Program-made: the position numbers and the translations under genes
In this document: positions 46,131 to 56,971 of the stretch, in pieces
Layout: every line of letters starts with the position of its first letter
Position numbering within the stretch: the stretch's first letter is position 1
From: Diphasiastrum complanatum
Taxonomy: Eukaryota > Streptophyta > Lycopodiopsida > Lycopodiales > Lycopodiaceae
DNA: 64,000 nt
Assembly: GCA_029204225.1 (NCBI GenBank)
Contig: CM055103.1
Coordinates: 3,377,224-3,441,223, forward strand
Reading direction: 5' to 3'
The notes under the pieces: generated by a model
The model's input: only the letters and a program-made list of their open reading frames with translations
Database searches by the model: none
Told to the model about the DNA's origin: nothing

Positions 46131-47785
46131 GAAGTAGCAAAACACCCTCCTTCTTCAATGTTCTTACTACTCGATTTAGGATCGTTTATTTTTGCAATTG
46201 AGCACTTGTCATCACCCGAATTGCTTGTTCTTTGACATGCCTAGTTGGCATAGTCTCTTTTTCTTGAGTGGGGCAATCCTTGTAACAATGGATTGTTCCA
46301 CAATTTTCATGGAATGCTTGATAGAATTCCTCCAATTCACAAAAAAAAAAAAAAAAATAAATAAATAAACCTATGGCCTTGTTGACCACAGACCCAACAA
46401 CCAATAAGTTTTTCTACTGATCTCGCAGCGTAACCACATTGGTTAGGTGATTCAGGGTCTACATAACAATCAAAGATGGAAGCCCCCTTTGGGTAACACG
46501 GGGAATCGTAGGAATAAGATGCTTCCTCATCAATGTAGTTTATATGTGCAAGAATCTTATTTCTAGACAACAATTGGTTGTTATTACCAGGCGATCTTTG
46601 TAGGACTGCTAATTTCTTTTGATTTTGTGTTGTACCAGATACTTCTTGTACTTGCACTTGGGATGGAAAGTGTGGTTGTTGCACATGTGGTTGATACATA
46701 GGATTCAGTGGTCTCTGTTGTTGTCTGGCTTGATTAATCGGATTGAAGGTGCACTTAAACGACTCATGACCAGATCTATTACAGAACACACATCTAGATT
46801 GATACTGTGTTTGAAAAGGACCCTTATTTGAACATTCATTCCTAGTGTGGTTTCCCCAATAGATAGAACACCACACGCCCTCTCTTCTCGGGTATGTATT
46901 CTGGTTAAAGTCTTTTGGATCTCATTCAACTAACTCTTATGGATTTTGTTTTTTTTTTCAAGCTCATCCCACATATCTGTAGTGCGTGACCTTTCGGTAA
47001 TTCTTTGTTCAGTAATTCCTTCAACATGTTGTTTTTCTTTTTTTTTCCTTAAGTTATCCTCGTGGTTAATGAAATGATGATCCTCATCATTTGATTCTTC
47101 GTATTCTTCTCTTATACCTTCTAGCATGCCTTGCTTTATTTGACGATAGTCATCAACAGGTTTAAGCTCACGCCGAATTCGTTTTGGAAGGCCGACTATA
47201 AACCAAGTTATTAGCATCTTTTTGGTTAACCATTCTTGGCATTGTCCACAAAGACATTTGAATCTTTCAATGTAGTCCCTTACTTTTTCTTTTCTTTTTT
47301 TCATTTTGATTTGGCTTAATCATACAAAAGGACTCTCTGATAATCTATCTGGTTTTAATTGTTTGATAAAAGCTTCTTTCAACACTTCTGAATCATTATG
47401 TTCATCTCGGTCAAGGTTAAAGAACCAATCTTGAGCGACTCCTAGCAAGGTCATAGAGAAGAGTTGAGCCATGCTTTCATGTGAAGAATCTCCATATACT
47501 TCATAGGCATTCTCAAAGATTTGAATGAAATCTATGAGGATCCATTCTTCCATCAAATTTCGGTAAATCTAATTTTGGAGTTCTACGTTCACATTCAGGT
47601 GATCTTCATCTAGGAGATAATCTAACAGGTAGATTATCACATCTCCCTTTGTGATGATTAGATCTAATTCGTGGATCATGTATGACAAATCTTAATTGTG
47701 GTCTTGTCCGTGGGCTTGATTCAAGCTGTTCATTTGGAAGATTCGGTTCTGGAAGGTACCTCTCATCATAATTTTCAGTATCCAT
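46131..47785 (-). pseudogene. Gypsy F3 Gag
   Basis: The best Gag of family F. ATG at 47785 (MDTENYDERYLPEPNLPN); FIQIFENAYEVYGDSSHESM, GVAQDWFFNLDRDEHND (47320-47556); VRDYIERFKCLCGQC, WFIVGLPKRIRRELKP (46930-47304); then GNHTRNEC, CVFCNRSGHESFKC (46337-46876) and NCGTIHCYKDCP (46186-46404). Several frameshifts separate these. A run of A with (AAAT) units at 46341-46369 interrupts the frame between knuckles and is much longer than in F1. Gag packages the element's RNA. Confidence 0.75.
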
Positions 47786-47919
47786 GATCTCTACAAAGTA
47801 GTATTATAATACTACTTGTTTATTCGCCCCCCATGGAGTGGTTGGGAATAGGAATGAAGTGGTATCGAAATGGTGTAGTAAATAAGAGTTCGGATAATTG
47901 TAGCGTGAAAACAAGTGGA
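47786..47919 (-). other. Gypsy F3 short leader
   Basis: 134 bp between Gag ATG and the proposed LTR end. The primer binding site should be the first bases after the LTR (minus strand TCCACTTGTTTTCACGC). I do not recognise the tRNA it would match. Confidence 0.4.
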
Positions 47920-48965
47920 TGTGAAAAAGTACTGCATAGGTAGAAACAATGTTATGGTACATTTTAATAGAAATTGATAAAACATGAAGTAATTTAGAAC
48001 ATGTATATTGAATCTATTAAGCAATAAAATGTTGAAAAAGAAACGAGAAAAAAGTGGATGCAACCGAAATTGCCATTGTAATTTGGTCATATCATGCACT
48101 AATCTAAGTGAGTTGTCAATGTCACCAATGTTTGGTAAAACTCCTCGATTTATAAAACTGCCAATGCTGAATGCTCTTGATTTACCCAAACACATGCTTA
48201 AAACTTGAACCTGCCCATTAAGCATCCTATCACTTTTATCTAATCAACCGAAAAGACTACTACTCATAACATATCTCTTCTCATACATGACAAGTAGAAG
48301 TCAACAATCTAATTCTAAGCATTCAACATCACAACTCTGGCCTGTCATTTCGGTTAACTCAAATAAGATCTACTCAATTATCGTACTTCTTACGTGATCC
48401 CTATTCACGAACTATGGATCCATAATCTCTCATTCACTCGACAAATAAACGAGTCTTTCTCACATTCACAATTCACATCAATTCATATCAGAATACTACA
48501 AGTTTTCAACACACAATCATATACAACAAACAGTACATGGAAATGGTAAGAAGTACTCCAAGGATTCTCATTCCAATGACAATAGCTTCTTACAAAACTT
48601 CATGCAACAGGTGCAGCCCACTCATCAACTCCGCTAATCACTAGTCTGATCACCAACACATCGTATCGACTATCCTTCTCTAGATTTCCCATAGGCGCTC
48701 CCATCTCTAGACTTTTCGATCTCTACACACTCACACTCTTCCCATCATCAACTCTGGTTGCATCCCCCTCTTTCCTCCACCTCTCTTATGTTCTATTAAT
48801 TTCTTATTCCTACTTGCCATCGAGTTTCTTGGCTGTGTCACTTTCTACAACCGAATATTGTTGAACTTCCCACTAACAGGTCACATCCAAGTAACTCTTA
48901 CGTAACTAACTATTCTTTCCTCAACTCATGGTCTTACACAACAAGATGCTATGGTTGGGTTCACA
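47920..48965 (-). repeat. Gypsy F3 5' LTR (proposed)
   Basis: 1046 bp, TGTGAAAAAGTACTGC at one end and GGTTGGGTTCACA at the other, inverted TGTGAA/TTCACA ends. It matches 21153-22196 and in part 41733-42106. No coding content. Its outer flank is the copia scrap G, as in F1. Boundaries rest on the terminal motif only. Confidence 0.55.
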
Positions 48966-49308
48966 AGTACAAGTCTAGCTACTGTAGTTCTTGGATCAAC
49001 CGACATCAGAAATATTCCTACGACTTATTGTGATATTGGTAGAGAATCCACCAACAATTGGCAAGATGCTAGATGATGGTCTCCAAGTTGATTTTGGAAA
49101 AGATGCTTGCTTGGTTAAGAGGGATGGTGATGTCATGGTAGCAAGTGGGACTAGTTGTGGTAATCTTTTCAAGATTGATGCTAATCCTTGTGGAAATGTG
49201 GCCAAGAGGAGCTTGGATCATCTCAAGGAGAATAAGGCAAGTGATGTACCTCAACCTCTGTTCCAAGATGGTTCTTTGGCAAAAGCACATTGAGATGGTT
49301 ATTGCCAA
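48966..49308 (+). pseudogene. Copia scrap G, second copy
   Basis: Frame 48991-49293 with KMLDDGLQVDFGKDACLVKR and ASGTSCGNLFKIDANP. Same junction with the gypsy F LTR as at 22197. Past 49257 it continues into sequence absent from the first copy and then into the block shared with the window start. Confidence 0.65.
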
Positions 49309-49940
49309 GGAGGTCTACTCCTCATCAAATATCTTATCTTGTTCATTTGGATGATCTCATTTCATCATGTAGAAGCAAAGATGGTGCCATTTCATGTGAC
49401 TTCTTATTTAAAAACTTCAATTGGAAGTATCTTTTATCAATGGTGCTTGATAAGAAGATTGCAATAGTTGATAATTTGGGGATCTTTAGAACGATATGCT
49501 TTGCCAAAATTCCTTGGCATATAAGGATTAAGGAGGATCTCATCTCAATCAAGAGGATGATGGTAGGATTTTCAAATCTACCAAAAATCCAAGTGCGTGA
49601 TGGAGATTTGCCAAGGCTTGAGGAGGAGTCTTCTCAACACATGGTTTCATGGAGATCTTCAAGAGGCAAGGCCGAGTCTATGAGGCTCACAATACATGGC
49701 AAAGAGGGGCAAATTTCAGGTTGTATCTACTTCAACACATTCACATTTGCTTCTCTTCCATTATTTGATGTAACTTCTTGCTTTATTGAGATTTCTACAT
49801 CTCAAAGTTCAAGTAAGGCAATACTAGTTTTGTATAATGCCTATTGTAAGAACATTTTATTTCTTCTCATTGATGGCTTAGATATGTTTTCAAATCATTT
49901 TGAAAGCAAGTGGTTGTGTCATCAAATGTATGCTTTTGGA
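49309..49940 (+). repeat. Duplicated repeat fragment (copy of 1-640)
   Basis: Same block as at the window start. Here the reading frame stays open for 250 codons (49290-50042), but it lacks any motif I know and the start codon is not special. It is either an unrecognised, fast-evolving element protein or chance. About 100 bp of unassigned sequence follow to 50039. Confidence 0.55.
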
Positions 49941-50039
49941 CTAAAAATGACAGTATTAGCCTTTTTATTGCTCTCTAGTAGGAACGATACCCGTTTATAC
50001 TACAAATATCAATCATTTTGTTGTTGGTATGCCATGACA

Positions 50040-50227
50040 TAGGGCTACCCTAAATAGGATTTAAGGACTTTGTCATCTTTTTTGCAAAATCTTGACATTG
50101 TCGCCTTTTTTGCCTGTGGCAAATTTAATTCATTTCTGCAGAGTGACTGTAGTGGGATTCTTTCCTTGCCTAATCTCAAATCAAGATCTAGTCAATCTAG
50201 CATCAAAGAGACAAAGTTAGTTGTCAC
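50040..50227 (-). repeat. Third copy of spacer-LTR junction (gypsy LTR fragment)
   Basis: 50040-50147 matches the end of the spacer repeat, including GTGAC at 50143-50147. 50148-50227 is the first 80 bp of the gypsy 1/2 LTR (TGTAGTGGGATTC...). Copia E is inserted at 50228, cutting the LTR. Confidence 0.75.
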
Positions 50228-50909
50228 TGTAAAAATTAAAGCAAATAAGGATCCTAAAACAATTGAAATGATGAGGGAAACAATAGATTATGATTTCATA
50301 AGATTAGCACAAGTCGAACCATCAAAATCCATCAAAAATCTATGCTTGAACCTCACTAAATGGCCCAAATCCTTTAAGAAGGCTTCACACGTTTGAAAGT
50401 ACGGCCTCCCACAGTCTGAGTACTGTACACCAGACCTACATTCAATCCTATAATCATTAGTAATCACAAGTACTCAAACAATTATGAACATAGAGAGCAA
50501 TTGCACCATTATGAGAGAAAAAACATGAAATTGCTTGATTGATTTTGGTGAGATATCATCACCTATATATACATGATCCATCATGGTTTTGGGCAGGTAT
50601 GAGTAGCCCTAAACCTATCCCTAATTCTAATTTTGGTGGATCTTTCATCCCTACCAAGTTAGGGTTGGAATCTTGGAGATCCCTCAACAATGCAAAAATT
50701 ACCAAAATAGCTCCTATTTTTTCTCCCTTGTATCTAAGCATAATTTGGACTCATTCCAAAGGTTCTAACACTTAGGTCTACTTGAGAACATCCTTATGAA
50801 TGGAATCCTATGCTATTTGACACGTGTGACAAGCCACATCATGACCATCTAACTATTTACAAGTCATATGACCAAAAACTAGTCAAGCTAGAATTGTGAG
50901 TTTTTAGCA
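50228..50909 (-). repeat. Copia E 3' LTR
   Basis: 682 bp from TGTAAAAATT to GTTTTTAGCA equivalents (plus strand ends TTTTTAGCA at 50909). It matches 55609-56256 with few differences. Confidence 0.85.
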
Positions 50910-50923
50910 CTCCTCCTCACTAT

Positions 50924-51913
50924 CTAGCTTGGTTCAATCATTGCTTTACTAATCACTCCAAGTGATGATCTGAACTTCATAAAAGGTGTCTTTTGAAGTG
51001 GTTTAGTAAGTAGATCAGCTACACATTCATTGCTTGGAACATGCTCCAAAGCAATCTCCTTGGCTTGCACCATTTCTCTCACAAAGTGATGGCATATCTC
51101 AATGTGCTTAGATCTTGCATGGAAGATTGGGTTAAATGCAAAGTGTTGGGCTGATATATTGTCATTGTAGATGATTGGTGCCTCCTCTGAATCCATGATC
51201 TTTAGTTCCACCAATAATCTCTTGATCCAAAGTACCTCCTTTGTAGTGGTTGTCAAAGCTTTGTACTCGGCCTCGGTTGAAGATAGAGATATAGTTTCTT
51301 GCTTTTTTGAAAGCCATGAAACCACACCTTCTCCTATGAAAGTTGAATAGGCACTTGTTGATTTCCTATCCCTCTTCTCCCCTGCAAAATCTGAATCACT
51401 AAATGCATGAAGGCTAATCACATCTCCTCTATATAGAATCCCAAAATCCAATGTACCCGAGATGTATCTTAGAATCGTCTTAGTCTTTTTCCAATGGATA
51501 TTCAATGGCTTTTGCATGGATTGGCTCAACCTACATACACTAAAGCTAAGATCTGGTCTAGTTATAGTGATCCACATTAAGGAACCTATAAGTTGCCTAA
51601 ACAAAGTGATGTCCATGAAGGATCTTTCATCATCTTCATTTGGCACTTTTACATCTTGCTCCATTGGTGTGTCAACACTTTTGCATACTTCCATCTTAAA
51701 CTTCTTCAAAAGACTTTGAGCATAGTTTACTTGACTTATAAAGATAAAATCAGACCCTCTAAGTACTTCTATGCCTAAGATGAAGTGAAGACACCCTAGA
51801 TCTACCATCTTGAACTCTAAGGATAGATCTATCTTGATTTTTTCAATACCATCAACACTATTTCCACTAATGATGATGTCATCTACATAAATGAATAAAA
51901 GTACAATACCCAC
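50924..51913 (-). pseudogene. Copia E reverse transcriptase end and RNase H
   Basis: 330 codons. It opens with LLFIYVDDIIISG (active site YVDD), then MVDLGCLHFILGIEVLRG, ITRPDLSFSVCRLSQ, FSDSDFAGEKRDRKSTSAY (RNase H aspartate), SLSSTEAEYKAL (glutamate), ARSKHIEICHHFVRE and ADLLTKPL. The catalytic residues are all present. It is separated from the upstream part of the polymerase by a frameshift at 51913-51918. Confidence 0.85.
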
Positions 51914-51917
51914 ATCA

Positions 51918-53276
51918 TCAAATTAATGTAAAGAGTGGGATCATATTCACTTTGAACAAAAGAAAGTGAAATAAGATAGCAATGTAGTCTTGAATTCCAA
52001 GATCTCGAGGTTGCTTCAAGCCATAGATGCTTCTTTGGAGATGGCATACTTTGTTCTCCATTCCATGCTTGATGAACCCTTGTGGCTGCTCCATATAGAT
52101 ATCCTCTTCCAAAAAAACATTCAAGAAAGCATTAGAGACATCCATTTGACATAGAATCCATCCAAAATGTGATGCAAGTGCAATGATTAGCCTTATTGTG
52201 ACCATCTTGGCCACGGGTGCAAAAGTTTCCTCATAGTCTATCCCTCTCTCTTGAGCATATCCTTTTGCAACTAATTTTGCTTTATGTTTGTTAACACTCC
52301 CATTTGCATTCAACTTAAGCTTGAAGACCCACTTGCATCCTATTACATTCCTTTGAGGTCTCTCAACAAGCAACCAAGTTTCATTCTCAATCAAGGCATC
52401 ATACTCATCCAACATAGCATTATACCATTCTTTGGAGTTCAATGTATCTTCAACATTAGATGGTTCTTCAAAACTAGATAAAGCATAAGAAGTGGATGAG
52501 ATACCCTCAACTTGCTGTCCTTTGCCTTGATATGTGAGCCTTGATGGCTCCACTTTTGCCCTTGAAGATCTCCTTGGTGTGATAGGTGGGTTTGGTGCTT
52601 GCTCCTCCACGAGCTCCTCCTCAAAACCAAGATCTTGCTCCTCAGCCATCTTCTTCTTGATTGTTGGAGCACTTGAGACTTCTTCAAGCATATGCATATG
52701 ATGTTCATCAAAGATGACATCCCTTGAAACCACAAATTTGTTCAAGGATGGGAGATAGACTTTATAGCCCTTGCTTGAGCTTGCATATGCAAGCATGATC
52801 CCTCTTGTGGAAGATGGATCCTCCTTGGTTCTTGTTTCCAATGGCACATGCACATAACATATACACCCAAAAACTTTCAAGTGATTAAGATTGGGTTTCT
52901 TTCCATACAACATCTCATAATGAGTTTTGCCTTCAATTGCTTTGCAAGACACCCTATTCATCAAGTAGTTTGCACATACAAGAGACTCACCCCAAAAGGA
53001 TTTGGGCAAACAAGCATCTAATCTTAAAGCCTTAGAACATTCACATAATGTTCTATTCATTCTTTCAGCAACTCCATTTTGTTGAGGAGTGTAAGGACAA
53101 GAAGTCTCTTTCTTGATCCCTTCCTCCTCACAAAAGGCCTTGAACTCATTGGAGATGAATTCTCCACCATTGTCACTTCTAAGAATCTTGATGCTATGAT
53201 TATGATGTTTTTCCACAGACAACTTGAACTTTACGAAAGTATCAAATACTTGAGACTTGAAGGAAAGTAATAACAC
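51918..53276 (-). pseudogene. Copia E integrase and first half of reverse transcriptase
   Basis: Minus frame with LRSDNGGEFISNEFKAFCEE and PYTPQQNGVAERMNRTL (integrase aspartate and glutamate), FWGESLVCANYLMNR, then the linker, then CKWVFKLKLNANGSVNKHKA, LVAKGYAQERGIDYEETFAPV, QMDVSNAFLN and CHLQRSIYGLKQ. The frame shifts just after YGLKQPR. A stop at 53280 cuts the integrase from its N-terminal part. Confidence 0.85.
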
Positions 53277-53282
53277 CCAATA

Positions 53283-54261
53283 TTATCTTGAGTAGTCATC
53301 AATGAAGGTTAAAAACATGGATGAACCTCCATTAGATTTGGTGCTAGCAATGTGCACATCCGAGTGTATGAGTTCAAGAGGATGAGATGACTTTGTGATG
53401 GAGTTAGGAAACACCTTCTTATGTGCCTTGGATAAGGCACAAGCTTCACAAACCTTGTCTTCCTTCCCAATAGACCTTGGCAGGCCTAAAGCATACATCC
53501 TTGATCATAGCCTCCATGGAACCCGAGTTGACATGTCCAAGTCTTTTGTGCCATAAAGTAAAGGTAGATATCTTGCTCTTCTCGGCCAACATGACAACAT
53601 TAGTATCCACAAATGCATCCAACTTATAAAGTTTTCCAAGCTTAGTGCCCTTAGCCACTATCTTACCCTTCTTCTTGATGAAACATTCATTTGAAGCAAA
53701 GTCAACATTGAAACCATTGTCTACCATTTGGCCAACACTTATGTACAAAACACCTTCTATGTTGATCTTTTTGGAAGATCCTAAGCAAAGGGGAATGCTA
53801 CCAACTCCTTCAATCTTACAAGCTTCATCATTTGCTGTATAGATAGACTTTATAGGTCCATCATAAGATAAGAGAGAAGAAAAAAACTCCCTTTTACTAG
53901 TCATGTGTGAACCAGCACCCGAGTCAATCCACCAAGGATCTTCTCCTTTGAGGCTTGTTGAAGAAAATATGGACATCATGAGAGAGTCCTCATGTGAACT
54001 CTCCTCCTCCTCCTCTTTGCTCATGTTGGCTTGGCTTTGATCTTGCTTCACCTTTGATTTGTCCTTCTTGACTTTGATGGTTGATGGAGATGCCTTTGAG
54101 GGTCCTTCTTGATCCTCAAGCTTTGTAGACTTCTTGAATGTTGATCCTTTGCCTTTGGACTTGCCTTTGCCTTTGGTGAAGAGAGCTTGGTCATCTCCAC
54201 CTTGGATGGAAAGCCTATCCATCCTCTCTTGCATTTGGCTCCTTCTTGATTCCTCGGCCAT
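53283..54261 (-). pseudogene. Copia E protease, pre-integrase and integrase start
   Basis: Frame 53446-54261: a basic KGKGKSKGKGS stretch, then EDPWWIDSGAGSHMTSKREF (protease active site), VDFASNECFIKKK and LWHKRLGHVNSGSMEAM. A frameshift then leads to frame 53283-53498 with CEACALSKAHKK, LIHSDVHIAST and FLTFIDDYSR (first integrase aspartate). The CCHC zinc knuckle expected between the basic stretch and the protease is absent. Confidence 0.8.
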
Positions 54262-54797
54262 GAGTGTGCCTTGGAGTTCTTCAAGCCCATAACTGCATAT
54301 TCTTGAACCAAATTGTCAAATTGAAAGTTTAGTCCATTCAATATGAGTTGGACAAGCTCTTAATCCTTGATAGGATCACCTATAAAGGCTAGCTCTTTGT
54401 TCAATTCCTTTACTCTTAGGACAAAAGTATGTGCACTCTCTCCTTTCTTTTGATAGCTTCTATAGATTTGATTTTTCAAAGCTACCATTCTACTTTGGTT
54501 CTTGGATTCATAGACCTTTTGCAAAGTCTCTCAAGCATCTTGAGCTGAAGTGCAATCTCCTACCTCTCTTAAGAGTTCATTTGCAACATTCATTTTTATG
54601 CAATGTAGTGCAACATTGCACCTCTTGATGTATTTGGCTTTTTCTTGAGGATGAATAGGTTCACCCTCCTTACCATTTACAATTTCCATCAGATCTTGCA
54701 TGATCATGATGGATTCCATTCTAACTTTCCATATGGAATAGTTAGTTTTGTTGAGCCTTTCATTAGTATCCAAAAGATATGCATTTATAGATGCCAT
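54262..54797 (-). pseudogene. Copia E gag
   Basis: ATG at 54797: MASINAYLLDTNERLNKTNY, then SIWKVRMESIMIMQDLMEIV, VALHCIKMNVANELLREVGD. A TGA at about 54530 replaces the tryptophan of the AW(E/N)-L motif seen in copia A and C. The frame resumes (FVLRVKELNKELAFIGDPIK, second stop) to LILNGLNFQFDNLV. Gag forms the particle; this copy is dead. Confidence 0.8.
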
Positions 54798-55596
54798 CTA
54801 GTCTCCTAATCAAGGACTTGACACAAATGAAGGTTTCTTCTATTGATTTGATTGAAAGTCTACCTTATCCCACTTCTTAGGGACCTGAAAAGATCAGTAA
54901 TATACTTCCTATAAAGATCTAAGAATGATCTCTAACAAAATTAAATCATAGAATACTAGAAACAATGCACTTGCTTGATTGAAGTAGACAATACTAGTAC
55001 AATTGCCTCTCTTTCTATAAAGAACATTAAAGCTTCCAAATGATCTGATCAAGAGTGAATTTCAGCAACCTAATATACTTTCAAAATCACTTGTAAAAGA
55101 TCTAAATGGAACTTAATGAGGATGCAACACAATCCACTATCCAATCACAAGCAAAAAATGTTCAAAATTGATGAAAAATTGATCTAATTTGGTGCATAAG
55201 TCAAGCAATGGTTGGACTGAACCTAAATCACTTTAGGAGGTGTCTACTACACCTTAGAACAGCCTTGAATAGTCCCCAAAACTCTGATCTTCCCTCTCCT
55301 TGAATGCTAGAAAGCCTCCTCTATGAAATCACCTCCAAAACTCGCTTAGAAATCAATGCTTGGAGCAAGCAAAACTTGCTATCTTGGTAATGTGAATTGA
55401 ATTCAAATTTGCCTCTGGTTTTAGACACCTAAACACCTGCAAATGAAGTCACACAACACCAATCTCCAATTTATTTGGCTCACTTTGAGTTCTAGAATCA
55501 ATACTAGATGCTAAGATCCAATCTACACAAGATTTAGATCAAAAATTGTGATCAAATCGAATGAAAACCAAGGATTTAGCTTATTTCAGCCTTTAG
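54798..55596 (-). other. Copia E leader
   Basis: About 800 bp of AT-rich leader with no reading frame of note. Confidence 0.65.
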
Positions 55597-56256
55597 GCTC
55601 TGATACCATGTAAAAATTACAGCAAATAAGGATCCTAAAACACTTGAAATGATGAGGGAAACAATAGATTATGATTTCATAAGATTAGCACAAGTTGAAC
55701 CATCAAAATCCATCAAAAATCTATGCTTGAACCTCACTAAATGGCCCAAATCCTTGAAGAAGGCTTCACACGTGTGAAAGTACGGCCTCCCACAGTCTGA
55801 GTACTGTACACCAGACCTACATTCAATCCTATAATCATTAGTAATCACAAGTACTCAAACAATTATGAACATAGAGAGCAATTGCACCATTATGAGAGAA
55901 AAATCATGAAATTGCTTGATTGATTTTGGTGAGATATCATCACCTATATATACATGATCCATCACGGTTTTGGGCAGGTATGAGTAGCCCTAAACCTATC
56001 CCTAATGCTAATTTTGGTGGATCTTTCATCCCTACCAAGTTAGGATTGGAATCTTGGAGATCCCTCAACAATGCAAAAATTACCAAAAATAGCTCCTATT
56101 TTTTCTCCCTTGTATCTAAGCATAATTTGGACTCATTCCAAAGGTTCTAACACTTAGGTCTACTTGAGAACATCCTTATGAATGGAATCCTATGCTATTT
56201 GGCACGTGTGACAAGCCACATCATGACCATCTAACTATTTACAAGTCATATGACCA
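55597..56256 (-). repeat. Copia E primer binding site and 5' LTR
   Basis: The minus strand of 55597-55608 reads TGGTATCAGAGC (tRNA-iMet site). The LTR begins at 55609 (TGTAAAAATTACAGC) and follows the 3' LTR until CATATGACCAA at 56256. There the last 30 or so bases of the LTR are lost and gypsy sequence follows. Confidence 0.85.
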
Positions 56257-56305
56257 AATTGAATGAAGGAATTGAATGAAGGAGATAAAGTTCTATTATA
56301 TATAG
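56257..56305 (+). repeat. Inverted gypsy F scrap
   Basis: GAATGAAGGAGATAAAGTTC and the following bases are the reverse complement of the F integrase C-terminal region at about 42450-42490. AATTGAATGAAGG is doubled here. It is the target into which copia C went; the last five bases (TATAG, 56301-56305) are the expected target duplication. Confidence 0.6.
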
Positions 56306-56959
56306 TGTGAAAATTGTCAACATTTCCTAGCTAGTTTGAGGCCTAAATTGGCTAAAATTGTAAATAGTTTTGGTTCTGGAGTTTCACACGTGTGAACCAG
56401 GCCACAATGTTTTTATTTACTATATTTTTTCAGTATGATGAAGTGTCAAACTTCATACCCTTCAAAATGAGACCATTTTGATGTATTTTGGTCATATAAG
56501 CCATTTTTAGCTATTTTTCCTATATAGGGAATATCTAGGGTCAAGTACCTTCTAGAGAGAGGAGAGAGAGTCATCTTCCTCATCCATAAATAGTAGGGAA
56601 GTCATGGAAAACAGGTTGGAGAAACCTTTTGTATGCTTCATTGAGATCAATAGATCATTGTCATTGTTTCTTCCTCCATTGAGAGCATTGTTGTGTGTAT
56701 TGTCTTCAAGCTATTGTGTATGATCTTAGGTGCTTTCCAAAAGTGATAGGCTGATGTATTATGGACTGTATAATGCTATTTTGGGCCTCACTTGATGTTT
56801 ATGGAAGTTTCCATTTGTGATAAATGTTTTTTGATCAAGTTCTTTGCATTCTAGGTAGCATAGAATGTGTTGCCAATTCCTAGCTTATGTAGTTTGGAGT
56901 GCAAGCATTCAAGCCAATGATCTTGGAGTTTAGATCCACTTAGGATCTGTATTTTTCAC
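56306..56959 (+). repeat. Copia C 5' LTR
   Basis: Starts TGTGAAAATTGTC and ends GTATTTTTCACA. It carries the promoter of the element; a CCTATATAGGGA word near 56520 is the best TATA-box candidate, followed by a purine-rich GAGAGAGGAG stretch. Confidence 0.9.
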
Positions 56960-56971
56960 ATGGTATCAGAG
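56960..56971 (+). promoter_or_regulatory. Copia C primer binding site (tRNA-iMet)
   Basis: TGGTATCAGAGC directly after the LTR, the exact complement of the plant initiator tRNA 3' end used by most copia elements. Confidence 0.9.

Larger units (their letters stand above)
50228..56256 (-). mobile_element. Copia E: nearly full-length, broken Ty1/copia
   Basis: 3' LTR 50228-50909, coding region 50924-54797, leader to 55596, primer site 55597-55608, 5' LTR 55609-56256 (last 30 or so bases missing). Polypurine tract GTGAGGAGGAG directly precedes the 3' LTR on the minus strand. The two LTRs are very similar, so the insertion is fairly young, yet gag-pol has frameshifts and stops. It was inserted into a gypsy LTR fragment on the left; the right flank has been replaced. 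Confidence 0.85.

Noticed and set aside
49290-50042. Open frame of 250 codons on the plus strand
   Set aside because: No recognised domain, no convincing start, and the second copy at 1-640 is broken by a stop. It follows a copia scrap and is most likely retroelement-derived non-coding DNA. I keep it only as a repeat.
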